From DASVFB01 sp963766345 (lineage in GTDB: Bacteria; Actinomycetota; Thermoleophilia; Gaiellales; Gaiellaceae), in NCBI GenBank assembly GCA_963766345.1, contig CAVXZL010000004.1:44482-108481 (forward strand): a DNA stretch of 64,000 bases, written 5' to 3'. The position numbers and the translations under genes are program-made. The notes below the pieces were generated by a model. The model did not search any database. It was not told the origin of the DNA and saw only the letters and a program-made list of their open reading frames with translations. Of this stretch, positions 15,537 to 24,246 are shown in pieces. Position 1 is the stretch's first letter, and every line of letters begins with the position of its first letter.

Positions 15537-18500
15537 TTGCCCTTCTCCTCGTAGATCCGGACTGCGGTGCGGACCGCATCGTCCGCCTCGGCGTCGCTTC
15601 CGTGCAGGTGCAGGGCCTCCGCCAGCGCGAGCCATGCCGTCGCGCGGACATTGAGCGCGTCCGTTCGGTCCGCGAGGGCGACGGCGCGGCGCGCAAGCTC
15701 GCACCCCTCCGCCGCTCGGCCTCCGTGTGCGGCGATGCGGGCCTCCGTCGAAAGGCCCGTCACCCGCGTCATCACGTCGACCTGCTCGAGGAACTCGCGG
15801 CCGAAGGCTGCCCAGCGGTCGGCGTCTTCGTACCGACCCTGCGCGCAGAGAACGCTCGCGAGCTCCCAGGCGGCGCTGACGGCGCCCGATTGGATGCCGA
15901 GGCGGACGAACGTCGCATGGGTCTGCTCCAGCTCGTGCTCCGCCGCGCGGGTGTCACCGGCGAGGAGCTCCGCGTCGGCGATGTAAGCGCGTGCGTTGCC
16001 GAGGCGCACGGCCTGACCGAGCTCCGCGAGGATCATCGTGCCGCGGCTCCCGCGCCGTCGCGCCTCGTCGAAGCGCCCCGTCATCGCGAGCGCGCCCGCC
16101 AGGAGGCACGACGTGGACCCGCCGACGATCGTTTCCTCCTCGACGGTCGAGAGCACACGCTCGTAGCGGGCGACCGCCTGCTCCGCGGTCGTCGGCCCGT
16201 AGTACGTCGCGACGTTGATCCACATCACGATCGCCGCCTGCTCGCCCGGGTCTCCCGCTCGCTCCGCATGGCAGAGGGCGCGCTCGAGCGCATCGGCCAT
16301 CGCCTGCCACTCGCAGTGCCACGCGTGCGTGATCGAGAGCAGACGGAACGCAAGCGCGAGGCCGCGGTCGTCGTCGAGCTCCGTGAGCGTCTCGATCGCC
16401 CGCTCGGCCAGCGTTCGCGTCGCATCGAGCGCCCAGGTCGGATCCGTGCGGAACCGTACGGAGCCCCGCGCGACGGCCGCGCGGACGGCGCGCCGGGTGT
16501 CGCCGAGCCGGGTCGCAGAGTCGACCGCGCGTTCGAGCGCTTCCTCGGCCTCGCGCAGAGCGCCCGACTCCACGAGGGCCGTGCCGAGCTCCGGCGCTAT
16601 CTCCAGCGCGGCGTCGTCGTCGAGGGATGCCGCCCGGCCGAGGAGGGTCGCAGCAGCGTGCGCGTCGCCGCGCGTCCACGCGCGTCTGCCCGCGGCGACG
16701 AGATGCCCGGCCGCGCGCACGGCGAGCGCCGCGGCGGCGGGGTCGACGGGCGCGAGCTCGGCGCGCGCCCGCGAAGCCTGCTCGAGGTGATAGCCGACGA
16801 TCTCCTCGAGCGCCGTCGCGCGATCGCCGGCCTTCGCGAGCAGCCACTCCGCATGGCGTTCGTGCATCTCCGCGCGCCGACTCTTGGACAGCGCCGCGTA
16901 AGCGGCGTCGCGCACGAGGATGTGGCTGAAGCGGAAGGCGTCCTCGCCGATGATCACCGTCGAGCCGCCCGGGAAGACGAGCCGCTTGCGCACGAGCGCC
17001 TGCAAACGGGATGCGACGTGGGGACGAAGCGGCGGCTCGACGAGGTCGGCGACCGAGCCCCACCAGAACTCCTTGCCGACGACGGACGCACACTGCATCA
17101 CCTCGCGCTCGTCGGCGTCGAGCAGGTCGAGGCGCGCCGAGAGGAGCGCGTTGATCGTCGGCGGCACGGACAGCTCGTCGAGGCTGCGCGTCGCGCTCCA
17201 CACTCCGTCCTCGCCCGTCAACAGGCCCTCGTCGACGAGCATGCGCGCGAACTCCTGCGCGAAGAGTGGATTGCCGTCCGCGGCCTCGGCGACCCGTTCG
17301 ACGACCGCAGGATCGACCGGTCGCGAGCCGAGTACGTTCGTTGCAAGGGTGCCGATCTCTTCCGAGGCGAGCGGCTCGAGGGCGATCGCACCGTCTGCGA
17401 ACAGCGGTCGCGCGTCGACGAGCTCGGCCCGCGCAAGGCAGAAGAGCATGATCGGCGCGCCGCTCGACCAGCCGACGAGGTACTCGAGCAGGTCGAGCAG
17501 CGTCGGCTCGGCCCAGTGGAGGTCTTCGAACGCGAGGACGAGGGGCCTCGAGGTCGCCATGGACTCGAAGAGCCGCCGCAGCGCCCAGAACGACTCCTCC
17601 GTTCGCGGCGCCGTGCCGTGCAGCCCGATCGTGCCGCACACGCGGTCGCAGACGAGCACAGACTCCTCACCCGGCCTCAGCAGTCGCATGACCTTCGCGC
17701 GCGCTTCGTCCGGCGTGTCCTCCGTCGTGATCGAGGCCGCTCCGCGCACGATCTCGGTGATCGGCCAGAAGGTGATCCCCTCGCCGTAGGGGAGGCAGCG
17801 TCCCTGGAGGACCTGCGCCGAGAGGAAGCCCGAGATGCACTCCTGCGCGAGCCGCGTCTTGCCGATCCCGGGTGGACCGACGACCGCGAGGAGGCGGCAC
17901 GCGCTCTCCTCGACGGTGGATCGGTACGCGCGCTCGACCTGCGCGCGCTCGTGACGGCGACCGACGAACGGCGAGTCGAGCCGTCGCAGCATTCCGGCAG
18001 CGCGCTCGTGCAGCTGCTCGAGCTTCCACGGTGCGACGGCCTCTCGCTTGCCCTTGAGCGAGAACGCCTGCAACGGCCCCGCGTCGATGCGGTCGCGAAC
18101 GAGGCGGTACGTCTCGCGCCCCAGGAGCACGTCGCCGGGCTCGGCCGCCTGCTGCAGGCGCGCGGCCACGTTGACGGTGTCGCCGCTCGCGATCGTCTGC
18201 GTGCCCGACGGGTCGCCGACGACCACCTCGCCCGTGTTGACGCCCATGCGCCACTGGAGCTCGACGCCGTACTGCTGCTCGAGCTCGCCGTTCAGCTTGC
18301 CGAGCCGCGTGCGCAGCTCGTCGGCGGCGCGGACGGCGCGGAGCGCGTCGTCCTCGTGCACGAGCGGCACGCCGAAGACGGCCATCACCGCGTCGCCGAT
18401 GAACTTCTCGACGGTGCCGCCGTGCCTCTCCAGCACGACGCGCGTCTCGTCGAAGTAGCGCAGCATCACGCGCCGGGTCGTCTCGGGGTCGACGGTCTCG

Positions 18501-18580
18501 CCGAGGGCGGTCGAGCCGACGACGTCGCAGAAGAGGACGGTGACGGTCTTTCGCACGAGCTCGTCGCCCCTGACGACCAC
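15494..18580 (-). CDS. class III adenylate/guanylate cyclase with AAA ATPase and TPR domains
   Basis: 1,028 aa. The N-terminal cyclase homology domain has TVLFCDVVGSTALGE (metal-binding Asp), VEKFIGDAVMAVFG (second Asp) and NVAARLQQAA. An AAA_16/NACHT-like ATPase follows: SPFVGRRHERAQVERA, Walker A VVGPPGIGKTRLAQE, and LAFEDLHWAEPTLLDLLEYL. The C-terminal 400 residues are TPR-like helical repeats. Such giants are abundant in Thermoleophilia and are thought to be signalling proteins; no partner is known. The GTG at 18578-18580 has a CAGACT box 6 nt upstream. It converges on and overlaps the methyltransferase gene by 43 nt. Confidence 0.9.
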   Translation of the reverse strand: MVVRGDELVRKTVTVLFCDVVGSTALGETVDPETTRRVMLRYFDETRVVLERHGGTVEKFIGDAVMAVFGVPLVHEDDALRAVRAADELRTRLGKLNGELEQQYGVELQWRMGVNTGEVVVGDPSGTQTIASGDTVNVAARLQQAAEPGDVLLGRETYRLVRDRIDAGPLQAFSLKGKREAVAPWKLEQLHERAAGMLRRLDSPFVGRRHERAQVERAYRSTVEESACRLLAVVGPPGIGKTRLAQECISGFLSAQVLQGRCLPYGEGITFWPITEIVRGAASITTEDTPDEARAKVMRLLRPGEESVLVCDRVCGTIGLHGTAPRTEESFWALRRLFESMATSRPLVLAFEDLHWAEPTLLDLLEYLVGWSSGAPIMLFCLARAELVDARPLFADGAIALEPLASEEIGTLATNVLGSRPVDPAVVERVAEAADGNPLFAQEFARMLVDEGLLTGEDGVWSATRSLDELSVPPTINALLSARLDLLDADEREVMQCASVVGKEFWWGSVADLVEPPLRPHVASRLQALVRKRLVFPGGSTVIIGEDAFRFSHILVRDAAYAALSKSRRAEMHERHAEWLLAKAGDRATALEEIVGYHLEQASRARAELAPVDPAAAALAVRAAGHLVAAGRRAWTRGDAHAAATLLGRAASLDDDAALEIAPELGTALVESGALREAEEALERAVDSATRLGDTRRAVRAAVARGSVRFRTDPTWALDATRTLAERAIETLTELDDDRGLALAFRLLSITHAWHCEWQAMADALERALCHAERAGDPGEQAAIVMWINVATYYGPTTAEQAVARYERVLSTVEEETIVGGSTSCLLAGALAMTGRFDEARRRGSRGTMILAELGQAVRLGNARAYIADAELLAGDTRAAEHELEQTHATFVRLGIQSGAVSAAWELASVLCAQGRYEDADRWAAFGREFLEQVDVMTRVTGLSTEARIAAHGGRAAEGCELARRAVALADRTDALNVRATAWLALAEALHLHGSDAEADDAVRTAVRIYEEKGNQVAARSARAVVAA

Positions 18581-18616
18581 GTCCCGAGTCTGAACGGGGC
18601 TTCGGAAAGGCGCAAG

Positions 18617-18622
18617 TACACT
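18617..18622 (+). promoter_or_regulatory. -10 box TACACT of ffh
   Basis: TACACT ends 9 nt before TTG 18632; ffh is divergent from the cyclase, so a promoter is needed here. Confidence 0.45.
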
Positions 18623-18631
18623 GTCCCGCGC

Positions 18632-20044
18632 TTGTTCGACACGCTTTCAGACCGCCTCCAAGGGGCGCTCGGCGACCTGCGGAAGCGGGGGACGCTCGAC
18701 GACGAAGCGGTCTCGCGCGCGATGCGCGAGATCCGTCTCGCGCTGCTCGAGGCGGACGTCAACTTCCAGGTCGTCAAGCAGTTCGTCGAGACCGTGCGCG
18801 AGCGGGCGATCGGCGAGGACGTCGCCAAGAGCCTCACGCCGGGCCAGCAGGTCGTGAAGATCGTGCACGAGGAACTGACGTCGCTGATGGGGTCGGGCAG
18901 CTCGCGGCTCGCATTCGCCGGCCGGCCGCCGACGGTGATCCTGCTCGCCGGCCTGCAGGGCTCGGGCAAGACGACGACTGCGGCCAAGCTCGCGCTCCTG
19001 CTCCGCAAGGAGGGACGGCAGCCGGCGCTCGTCGCGGCGGACCTGCAACGTCCCGCGGCTGTCGAGCAGCTCGTGCAGCTCGGCAAGCAGATCTCGATTC
19101 CCGTCTACGCGGACGAGCGCGGGGATCCCGTGAAGGCCGTGCGCGACGGGCTCGCGCAGGCCCGCGACGACCACCGTGACGTCGTGATCCTCGACACCGC
19201 CGGCCGTCTGCACGTCGACGAGGCGCTGATGGAGGAGCTCGCGCGCGTGCGCGACGAGTCGAAGCCGCACAACGTGCTGCTCGTGCTCGACGCGATGACC
19301 GGCCAGGAGGCGGTGAACGTCGCGCAGGCGTTCCAGGAGCGGATCGCGTTCGACGGCGTCGTGATGACGAAGCTCGACGGAGATGCGCGCGGCGGCGCCG
19401 CGCTCTCGGTGAAGGCCGTCACCGGCAAGCCGATCAAGCTCGCGTCGACCGGCGAGAAGCTCGACCAGCTCGACTGGTTCCACCCTGACCGGATGGCGTC
19501 GCGCATCCTCGGCATGGGCGACGTGCTCACGCTGATCGAGCGCGCCGAGCAGGCGGTCGAGGAGGACGAGCAGGCCGAGATGGAGAAGCGCATGCGCGCG
19601 GGTCAGTTCACCTTCGACGACTTCCTCAAGGCGCAGAAGATGCTGAAGCGCATGGGTCCGTTCCAGAACGTGCTGAAGCTGATCCCGGGCATGAGCAAGC
19701 AGCTCGGCGACATCGACGTCGACGACAGGCAGCTCGCGCGCGTGGAGGCGATCGTCCTCTCGATGACGCCGCGCGAACGCTCGCTGCCGCACGTCATCGA
19801 CGGCTCGCGGCGCCAGCGAATCGCGCGCGGAAGCGGGACGACGGTGCAGCAGGTGAACCAGCTTCTCGAGGCGCGCAAGCAGATGGAGAAGCTGATGAAG
19901 CAGATGGGGAAGGGCAAGATGGCGATGCCCGACCTCGCGTCCCTGCAGAACGGCGGGGCGATGCAGCCGCAGTCGCAGCGGCCGAAGCCGTCTGCGACAC
20001 GCAAGAGCAAGAACAAACGCAAGAAGAAGAAAGCGAGGCGTTAA
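18632..20044 (+). CDS. ffh: signal recognition particle protein Ffh
   Basis: 470 aa from TTG 18632 (FDTLSDRLQGALGDLRKRG, a normal Ffh N-terminus). The G domain has GLQGSGKTTTAAKLAL, VAADLQRPAAVEQL, ILDTAGRLHVDEALMEEL and TKLDGDARGGAALS. The C-terminal M domain is Met-rich (KMLKRMGPFQNVLKLIPGMSKQ, MEKLMKQMGKGKM) and ends in a Lys/Arg tail. It binds signal peptides and 4.5S RNA and targets ribosomes to FtsY. The stop overlaps the rpsP ATG by one base. Confidence 0.96.
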   Translation: MFDTLSDRLQGALGDLRKRGTLDDEAVSRAMREIRLALLEADVNFQVVKQFVETVRERAIGEDVAKSLTPGQQVVKIVHEELTSLMGSGSSRLAFAGRPPTVILLAGLQGSGKTTTAAKLALLLRKEGRQPALVAADLQRPAAVEQLVQLGKQISIPVYADERGDPVKAVRDGLAQARDDHRDVVILDTAGRLHVDEALMEELARVRDESKPHNVLLVLDAMTGQEAVNVAQAFQERIAFDGVVMTKLDGDARGGAALSVKAVTGKPIKLASTGEKLDQLDWFHPDRMASRILGMGDVLTLIERAEQAVEEDEQAEMEKRMRAGQFTFDDFLKAQKMLKRMGPFQNVLKLIPGMSKQLGDIDVDDRQLARVEAIVLSMTPRERSLPHVIDGSRRQRIARGSGTTVQQVNQLLEARKQMEKLMKQMGKGKMAMPDLASLQNGGAMQPQSQRPKPSATRKSKNKRKKKKARR

Positions 20045-20280
20045 TGGTAAAGCTCAGGTTGACGCGGGTCGGATCGAAGAAGAACCCGATCTACCGCGTC
20101 GTCGCCGCCGATTCGCGCTCACCGCGCGACGGCAAGTTCATCGAGATCGTCGGTCGCTACAACCCTCAGACCGACCCGTCGACGATCGAGCTCGACGAGG
20201 ACAAGATCAAGGCCTGGCTCGACAAGGGCGCGCAGCCGACCGACTCGGTGCGCCGCCTCATGAAGGCCAAGAACATCTAG
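20044..20280 (+). CDS. rpsP: 30S ribosomal protein S16
   Basis: 78 aa with the family N-terminus VKLRLTRVGSKKNPIYRVVA and GRYNPQTDPSTIELDEDKI. Order ffh-rpsP-khpA-(phosphoesterase)-rimM-trmD matches the classic bacterial cluster. Starts at TAATG overlap with ffh. Confidence 0.97.
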   Translation: MVKLRLTRVGSKKNPIYRVVAADSRSPRDGKFIEIVGRYNPQTDPSTIELDEDKIKAWLDKGAQPTDSVRRLMKAKNI

Positions 20281-20286
20281 CTTCGC

Positions 20287-20520
20287 GTGGTCTCGGACCT
20301 GCTCGAGGACCTCGCGCGAAGGCTCGTGGACGAGCCCGACGCCGTCCGCGTCGAGCGCGAGGAGCGAGACGACGTCGTCGTGCTGCGGCTCTTCGTCGCG
20401 AAGGACGACGTCGGGAAGGTGATCGGTCGGCAGGGCAGGATCGCGCGCGCGTTGCGCCAGGTCGTGCGCGCGGCTGCGGGGCGGCAGCGCAAGCGCGTCG
20501 TCCTCGAAATCGTCGATTAG
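20287..20520 (+). CDS. khpA: KH-domain RNA-binding protein KhpA
   Basis: 77 aa, one KH domain with the GxxG loop VIGRQGRIARALRQVV. KhpA (YlqC) works with KhpB/Jag in RNA binding affecting division and cell-wall regulators in Gram-positives. GTG start 6 bp after rpsP; its stop TAG overlaps the next GTG. Confidence 0.93.
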   Translation: MVSDLLEDLARRLVDEPDAVRVEREERDDVVVLRLFVAKDDVGKVIGRQGRIARALRQVVRAAAGRQRKRVVLEIVD

Positions 20521-21167
20521 TGAAGATCGCCGCTCTCTACGACGTCCACGCGATGCCGCACGCGCTCGAGGCGGTGCTCGCCGACCTCGGCGACGTGGAC
20601 GCGATCGTCTTCGGCGGCGACGTCTTCTGCGGGCCGCTTCCGCTGGAGACGCTCGAGCTCGTGCGCTCCGTCGACGCGCACTACGTCCGCGGCAACTGCG
20701 AGCGCGATCCGGACGACCGGCTGCAGGAGAAGATCGAGCCCGACGTGATCGAGTGGGCGCGCGCGTGGCCGACGACGCTCGAGCTCGACGGCGTCCTCTA
20801 CTGCCACGCGACGCCTCGCGACGACACGACGCTGGTCGTCGAGACGTCGTCCGACGAGCGCTTCTCCGACGCACTCGACGGCGTCGACGCGCGCCTCGTC
20901 GTCGGCGGTCACACGCACATGCAGTTCAGGCGCGAGCGCTGGGTCAACGCAGGCTCCGTCGGCATGCCGTACGAGGGCGAGGTCGCAGCGTTCTGGGCGC
21001 TCGTCGGCGACGACGTCGAGTTCCGAAAGACGCCGTTCGACGTCGAACGCGCAGCGGCGGACATCCGCGCCTCGGACTGGCCGAACGCAGAGGAGTTCGT
21101 CACGGAGAACCTGCTCGCGGCGCCGTCACGCTCGGAGGCCTTGGCCTGGTTCGAGTCGCGTGGCTGA
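20520..21167 (+). CDS. calcineurin-like metallophosphoesterase (YfcE-like)
   Basis: 215 aa. Metal-binding motifs are YDVHAMPHALEAVL (Asp, His), GGDVFCGPLP (Asp), VRGNCERD (Asn) and GGHTHMQF plus NAGSVGMPY near the C-terminus, as in YfcE/MJ0936 phosphodiesterases. The first motif reads YDVH rather than SDxH. It is inserted between khpA and rimM, where most bacteria have no gene, and overlaps both neighbours. The substrate is unknown. Confidence 0.85.
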   Translation: MKIAALYDVHAMPHALEAVLADLGDVDAIVFGGDVFCGPLPLETLELVRSVDAHYVRGNCERDPDDRLQEKIEPDVIEWARAWPTTLELDGVLYCHATPRDDTTLVVETSSDERFSDALDGVDARLVVGGHTHMQFRRERWVNAGSVGMPYEGEVAAFWALVGDDVEFRKTPFDVERAAADIRASDWPNAEEFVTENLLAAPSRSEALAWFESRG

Positions 21168-21624
21168 ACGCGTCCCGGTCGGCCGCGTCGGCAAATCGCA
21201 CGGCATCAAGGGCGCGTTCTTCGTCGAGCACGGAAGCGAGGCCCCCGAGCGCTTTGCCGTCGGAGCGCAGCTGTACGTCGACGGCGAGCGGGCCGAGGTC
21301 GTCGAGTCGAAGCGCGCGGGTGGCCGCCCGGTGATCCGGCTCGACCGCGACCCGCGTCGCGGCGCGACACTCGAAGTCGACAAGGCGGCGCTGCCCGACG
21401 CCGGCCCGGACGAGTACTACGTCTTCCAGCTCGTCGGCCTCGACGTCGAGCGCGCGGACGGCGTTTCGCTCGGCCGGGTTGCGAACGTCGAGCCCGGCCC
21501 CGCGAACGACGTGCTCGAGCTCGATTCGGGTCTGCTGCTGCCGCTCGTCGGCGCCTGCGTGCGCGAAGTCGACCTTAACGCGGGCACAATTGTTGTCGAG
21601 CCCGGCTTCGACGAAGCCGACTAA
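21160..21624 (+). CDS. rimM: ribosome maturation factor RimM
   Basis: 154 aa. The N-terminal RimM beta-barrel (VPVGRVGKSHGIKGAFFVEHG) and the C-terminal PRC barrel (DEYYVFQLVGLDV, DVLELDSGLLLPLV, CVREVDLNAGTIVVEP) are both present. It assists 30S head maturation with S19. It overlaps the phosphoesterase by 8 nt and precedes trmD. Confidence 0.93.
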   Translation: MAERVPVGRVGKSHGIKGAFFVEHGSEAPERFAVGAQLYVDGERAEVVESKRAGGRPVIRLDRDPRRGATLEVDKAALPDAGPDEYYVFQLVGLDVERADGVSLGRVANVEPGPANDVLELDSGLLLPLVGACVREVDLNAGTIVVEPGFDEAD

Positions 21625-21637
21625 CCTGCTGAAAGCT

Positions 21638-22294
21638 TTGCAGCTCGACGTCTTCACTCCGATCCCGCACGCCTTCGCGTGGCTCACCGAGCAGCGTCCC
21701 GTCGCAACCGTCCTCGGTATGGAGCTCGACCTGCGCCTGTTCGGTTATCGCGACACGACGCCCCTGCGCGCCGGTCAGATCGACGACGAGCCGTACGGCG
21801 GCGGCGCGGGGATGGTGCTGCGCGTCGACGTCGTGGCGGCCGCTCTCGAGGCGGTCTACGACGGCATGCCCGAGCACCGGGTGATCGCACTGACGCCGCA
21901 GGGCCGGCAGCTCACGCAGTCCGTGGTGGAGGAGCTCGCGGAGGAGGAGCGCCTGACGCTCCTGTCGGCGCGCTTCGAGGGCTTCGACGAGCGGATCGTC
22001 CAGCACCTCGCGTCGGATGCGATCTCGATCGGCCCGTACGTGCTCTCGGGCGGCGAGCTGCCGGCGATGGTGCTGGTCGATGCAATCGCGCGCCGCCTGC
22101 CGGGCGCGCTCGCCGAGGGCTCGGCCGAGCACGAGTCGTTCTCGGCGGAGCTCGACGGCGGGCTCGAGTATCCGCAGTACACGCGTCCGCCGGAGTTTCG
22201 CGGCTGGAATGTTCCCGAGGTGCTGCTCTCCGGGCACCACGGACGGGTCGACGAGTGGCGCCGGACGCAGAGCAGAGAGCGAACCGCGCTGTGA
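21638..22294 (+). CDS. trmD: tRNA (guanine(37)-N(1))-methyltransferase TrmD
   Basis: 218 aa from TTG 21638, giving LQLDVFTPIPHAF at the N-terminus. SPOUT-fold motifs are DDEPYGGGAGMVLRVD, RFEGFDERIVQ, AISIGPYVLSGGELPAMVL and EYPQYTRPPEFRGWNVPEVLLSGHH. It methylates G37 of tRNAs reading CNN/GGN codons to prevent frameshifting. The usual SIGDYVL reads SIGPYVL here. Stop overlaps the lepB GTG (GTGA). Confidence 0.93.
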   Translation: MQLDVFTPIPHAFAWLTEQRPVATVLGMELDLRLFGYRDTTPLRAGQIDDEPYGGGAGMVLRVDVVAAALEAVYDGMPEHRVIALTPQGRQLTQSVVEELAEEERLTLLSARFEGFDERIVQHLASDAISIGPYVLSGGELPAMVLVDAIARRLPGALAEGSAEHESFSAELDGGLEYPQYTRPPEFRGWNVPEVLLSGHHGRVDEWRRTQSRERTAL

Positions 22295-23196
22295 CCCATC
22301 CTTTCGATCCCGACGCGCCGCGCACCGAGGAGCCGGCAGCCGCCTCGAACAACGACAACGAGCTGACGCGCGAGGAGCCGGCGGGAGCGTCTGCGGACGC
22401 GGAGGCTACGGCTCCCGACGACGCGCCGGAGCGTCCGGTCTACGAACCGTACGACCCGGGCGCGCCGCCGGAGTCGCCGCCCTACGAAAGCGAGCCGCTT
22501 CCGCCGTACGACTCGCCGTGGTCGTCGATGGACGACACCCCGTGGCCGCGCCGTCCCGAGCCCGAGCCGGCGCCGCCGCCCCGGCGAGAGGAGTACCACG
22601 GCTGGAACCCGCTGGTCCGCATGGGGGTCCCGCAGCCGTGGCGCGGGATCATCGACTGGATCGTCACCATCGTCGGCGCGGTCGCGATCGTGCTCGCGAT
22701 CAAGGCGTGGGTCGTGAACCCGTACCGGATCCCGTCGTCCTCGATGGAGCCGACGCTGCACTGCGGCACCGGCGGCTCGGGTTGCCTCGCGCGCTTCTCC
22801 GACCGCGTCCTCGCGAACCGGTTCATCTACCACTTTCGCGACCCGCATCGCGGCGAGATCGTCGTCTTCAACGTGCCGAGTGCGGCGGAGACCGCGTGCG
22901 GCTCCGGCGGCGTCTTCGTGAAGCGCATCGTCGGGCTGCCCGGCGACATCTGGCAGGAGAAGCAGGGACACGTCTACATCAACGGCAAGAAGCTGAACGA
23001 GCCGTACATCCAGAACGACCGTCGCGACTTCCAGTCATACCCGGTGCGGAAGATCCCGAAGGACAACTACTTCATGATGGGAGACAACCGCGCCTCGTCG
23101 TGCGACTCGCGCCGCTGGGGCACCGTGCCGAGGGGGAACATCATCGGCAAGGTTTTCGCGATCTACTGGCCGCCTCAGCGCCTGCGCATCATGTGA
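22291..23196 (+). CDS. lepB: signal peptidase I
   Basis: 301 aa. About 115 residues of Pro/Glu/Asp-rich cytoplasmic extension precede one membrane helix (WIVTIVGAVAIVLAIKAWVV). The catalytic Ser is in IPSSSMEPTL and the Lys is in VFVKRIVGLPGDI. The C-terminal box is MMGDNRASSCDSRRWG. It removes signal peptides from exported proteins at the outer face of the membrane. It lies between trmD and rplS. Confidence 0.95.
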   Translation: MTHPFDPDAPRTEEPAAASNNDNELTREEPAGASADAEATAPDDAPERPVYEPYDPGAPPESPPYESEPLPPYDSPWSSMDDTPWPRRPEPEPAPPPRREEYHGWNPLVRMGVPQPWRGIIDWIVTIVGAVAIVLAIKAWVVNPYRIPSSSMEPTLHCGTGGSGCLARFSDRVLANRFIYHFRDPHRGEIVVFNVPSAAETACGSGGVFVKRIVGLPGDIWQEKQGHVYINGKKLNEPYIQNDRRDFQSYPVRKIPKDNYFMMGDNRASSCDSRRWGTVPRGNIIGKVFAIYWPPQRLRIM

Positions 23197-23246
23197 GCCC
23201 GGTCCCGGCGAACCGCGCGATGCGTTTCGGCGGGTGCGGTAGTTGC

Positions 23247-23252
23247 TACGAT
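23247..23252 (+). promoter_or_regulatory. -10-like TACGAT upstream of rplS
   Basis: TACGAT 29 nt before the rplS ATG; would leave a short leader. Confidence 0.3.
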
Positions 23253-23281
23253 GCTGCGCCGGCTTCAACGGCCCTTTTGAC

Positions 23282-23800
23282 ATGAGCAAGATCATCGAGG
23301 AACTCGAACGCGCCCAGCTGCGCAGCGGTATTCCGCAGTTCAAGGCGGGCGACACGGTGCGTGTCCACTTCCAGGTGATCGAGGGCGAGCGGCGCCGCGT
23401 CCAGGTCTTCGAGGGAGTCGTAATCAAGCGCCAGGGCGCGGGCGTGCGGGAGACGTTCACGGTTCGCAAGCAGTCTTTCGGCGTCGGCGTCGAGCGGACG
23501 TTCCCGGTGCACTCGCCGAAGATCGAGAAGATCGAGCGCACCGCGATCGGCGACGTGAATCGCGCGAAGCTCTACTACCTGCGCGGACGCGTCGGGAAGA
23601 GGGCGCGCATCCGCGAGATCCGGCAGGACCGCTCGAAGGTCGCCGCCGTCGAGGCGGCTACGCCGGAGCCCGAGCCGCAGGAGCCGGAGCCCGTCGAGCC
23701 GGAGGAGACCGACGAGCCGGTTGCGGAGGCGGACGTCGAGACGCAGGCCGAGGCCGAGGCCGAGGCGGAGACGCCCGCCGAGGTCGGCGCCGAGAAGTAG
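23282..23800 (+). CDS. rplS: 50S ribosomal protein L19 with acidic C-terminal extension
   Basis: 172 aa. The first ~115 residues are standard L19 (PQFKAGDTVRVHFQVIEGERRRVQVFEGVVI, FGVGVERTFPVHSPKIEKIE, RAKLYYLRGRVGKRARI). About 50 extra residues at the C-terminus consist almost only of Glu, Pro, Ala, Val and Thr. The tail is likely disordered and is unusual on a basic rRNA-binding protein. The ATG at 23282 is preferred over 23243, which adds non-family residues. Confidence 0.95.
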   Translation: MSKIIEELERAQLRSGIPQFKAGDTVRVHFQVIEGERRRVQVFEGVVIKRQGAGVRETFTVRKQSFGVGVERTFPVHSPKIEKIERTAIGDVNRAKLYYLRGRVGKRARIREIRQDRSKVAAVEAATPEPEPQEPEPVEPEETDEPVAEADVETQAEAEAEAETPAEVGAEK

Positions 23801-24204
23801 TGCCTCCGCGCTTCGCGGTCCATCGCCTCGACGAGATCCCGACCGTTCCCGACGCGGACGTCGACTGGCATCCGCTCCAGCACTACTTCGGGCTCAACAC
23901 CTTCGGCGCGAATCTCTTCGTCGCGCGCGACCCGGGCGACCAGCTGATCGCCGAGCACGACGAGACGGACTCGGCTCAGGAGGAGCTGTACCTCGTGCTC
24001 CGGGGAGCCGTCCGCTTCACGTTCGACGGCGAGGCGCGCGATGCGGCAGCGATCAGCGTGGCCGCAGTGCCCGACGTGTCCGTTCGGCGCGCGGCGGTTG
24101 CGCTCGAGCCGGGCGCGACGATGCTCGCTCTCGGCGCTCCGCCGGGCGAGTACGCCTCGACCTGGCGGCCCGCCTGGTTCGAGAGCGTCCCCAAATTGCA
24201 CTGA
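23800..24204 (+). CDS. cupin-domain protein
   Basis: 134 aa. The double-stranded beta-helix is visible from LIAEHDETDSAQEELYLVLRGAVRF (EEL.V..G pattern) to ALEPGATMLALG. The usual first-motif histidines are mostly replaced, so metal binding is doubtful. GTG start overlaps the rplS stop (TAGTG). No clear function; a small-molecule sensor or epimerase-like role is possible. Confidence 0.7.
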   Translation: MPPRFAVHRLDEIPTVPDADVDWHPLQHYFGLNTFGANLFVARDPGDQLIAEHDETDSAQEELYLVLRGAVRFTFDGEARDAAAISVAAVPDVSVRRAAVALEPGATMLALGAPPGEYASTWRPAWFESVPKLH

Positions 24205-24234
24205 TCCGTCACGAATGGGCGCCGCCGGCCGCGC

Positions 24235-24240
24235 TAAGGT
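24235..24240 (+). promoter_or_regulatory. -10 box TAAGGT of rnhB
   Basis: TAAGGT ends 6 nt before GTG 24247. Confidence 0.4.
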
Positions 24241-24246
24241 CGGGCC

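Noticed and set aside
15602..18631. Plus-strand open frame continuous with ffh
   Set aside because: Antisense to the cyclase gene, Arg-rich and without motifs; ffh starts at TTG 18632.
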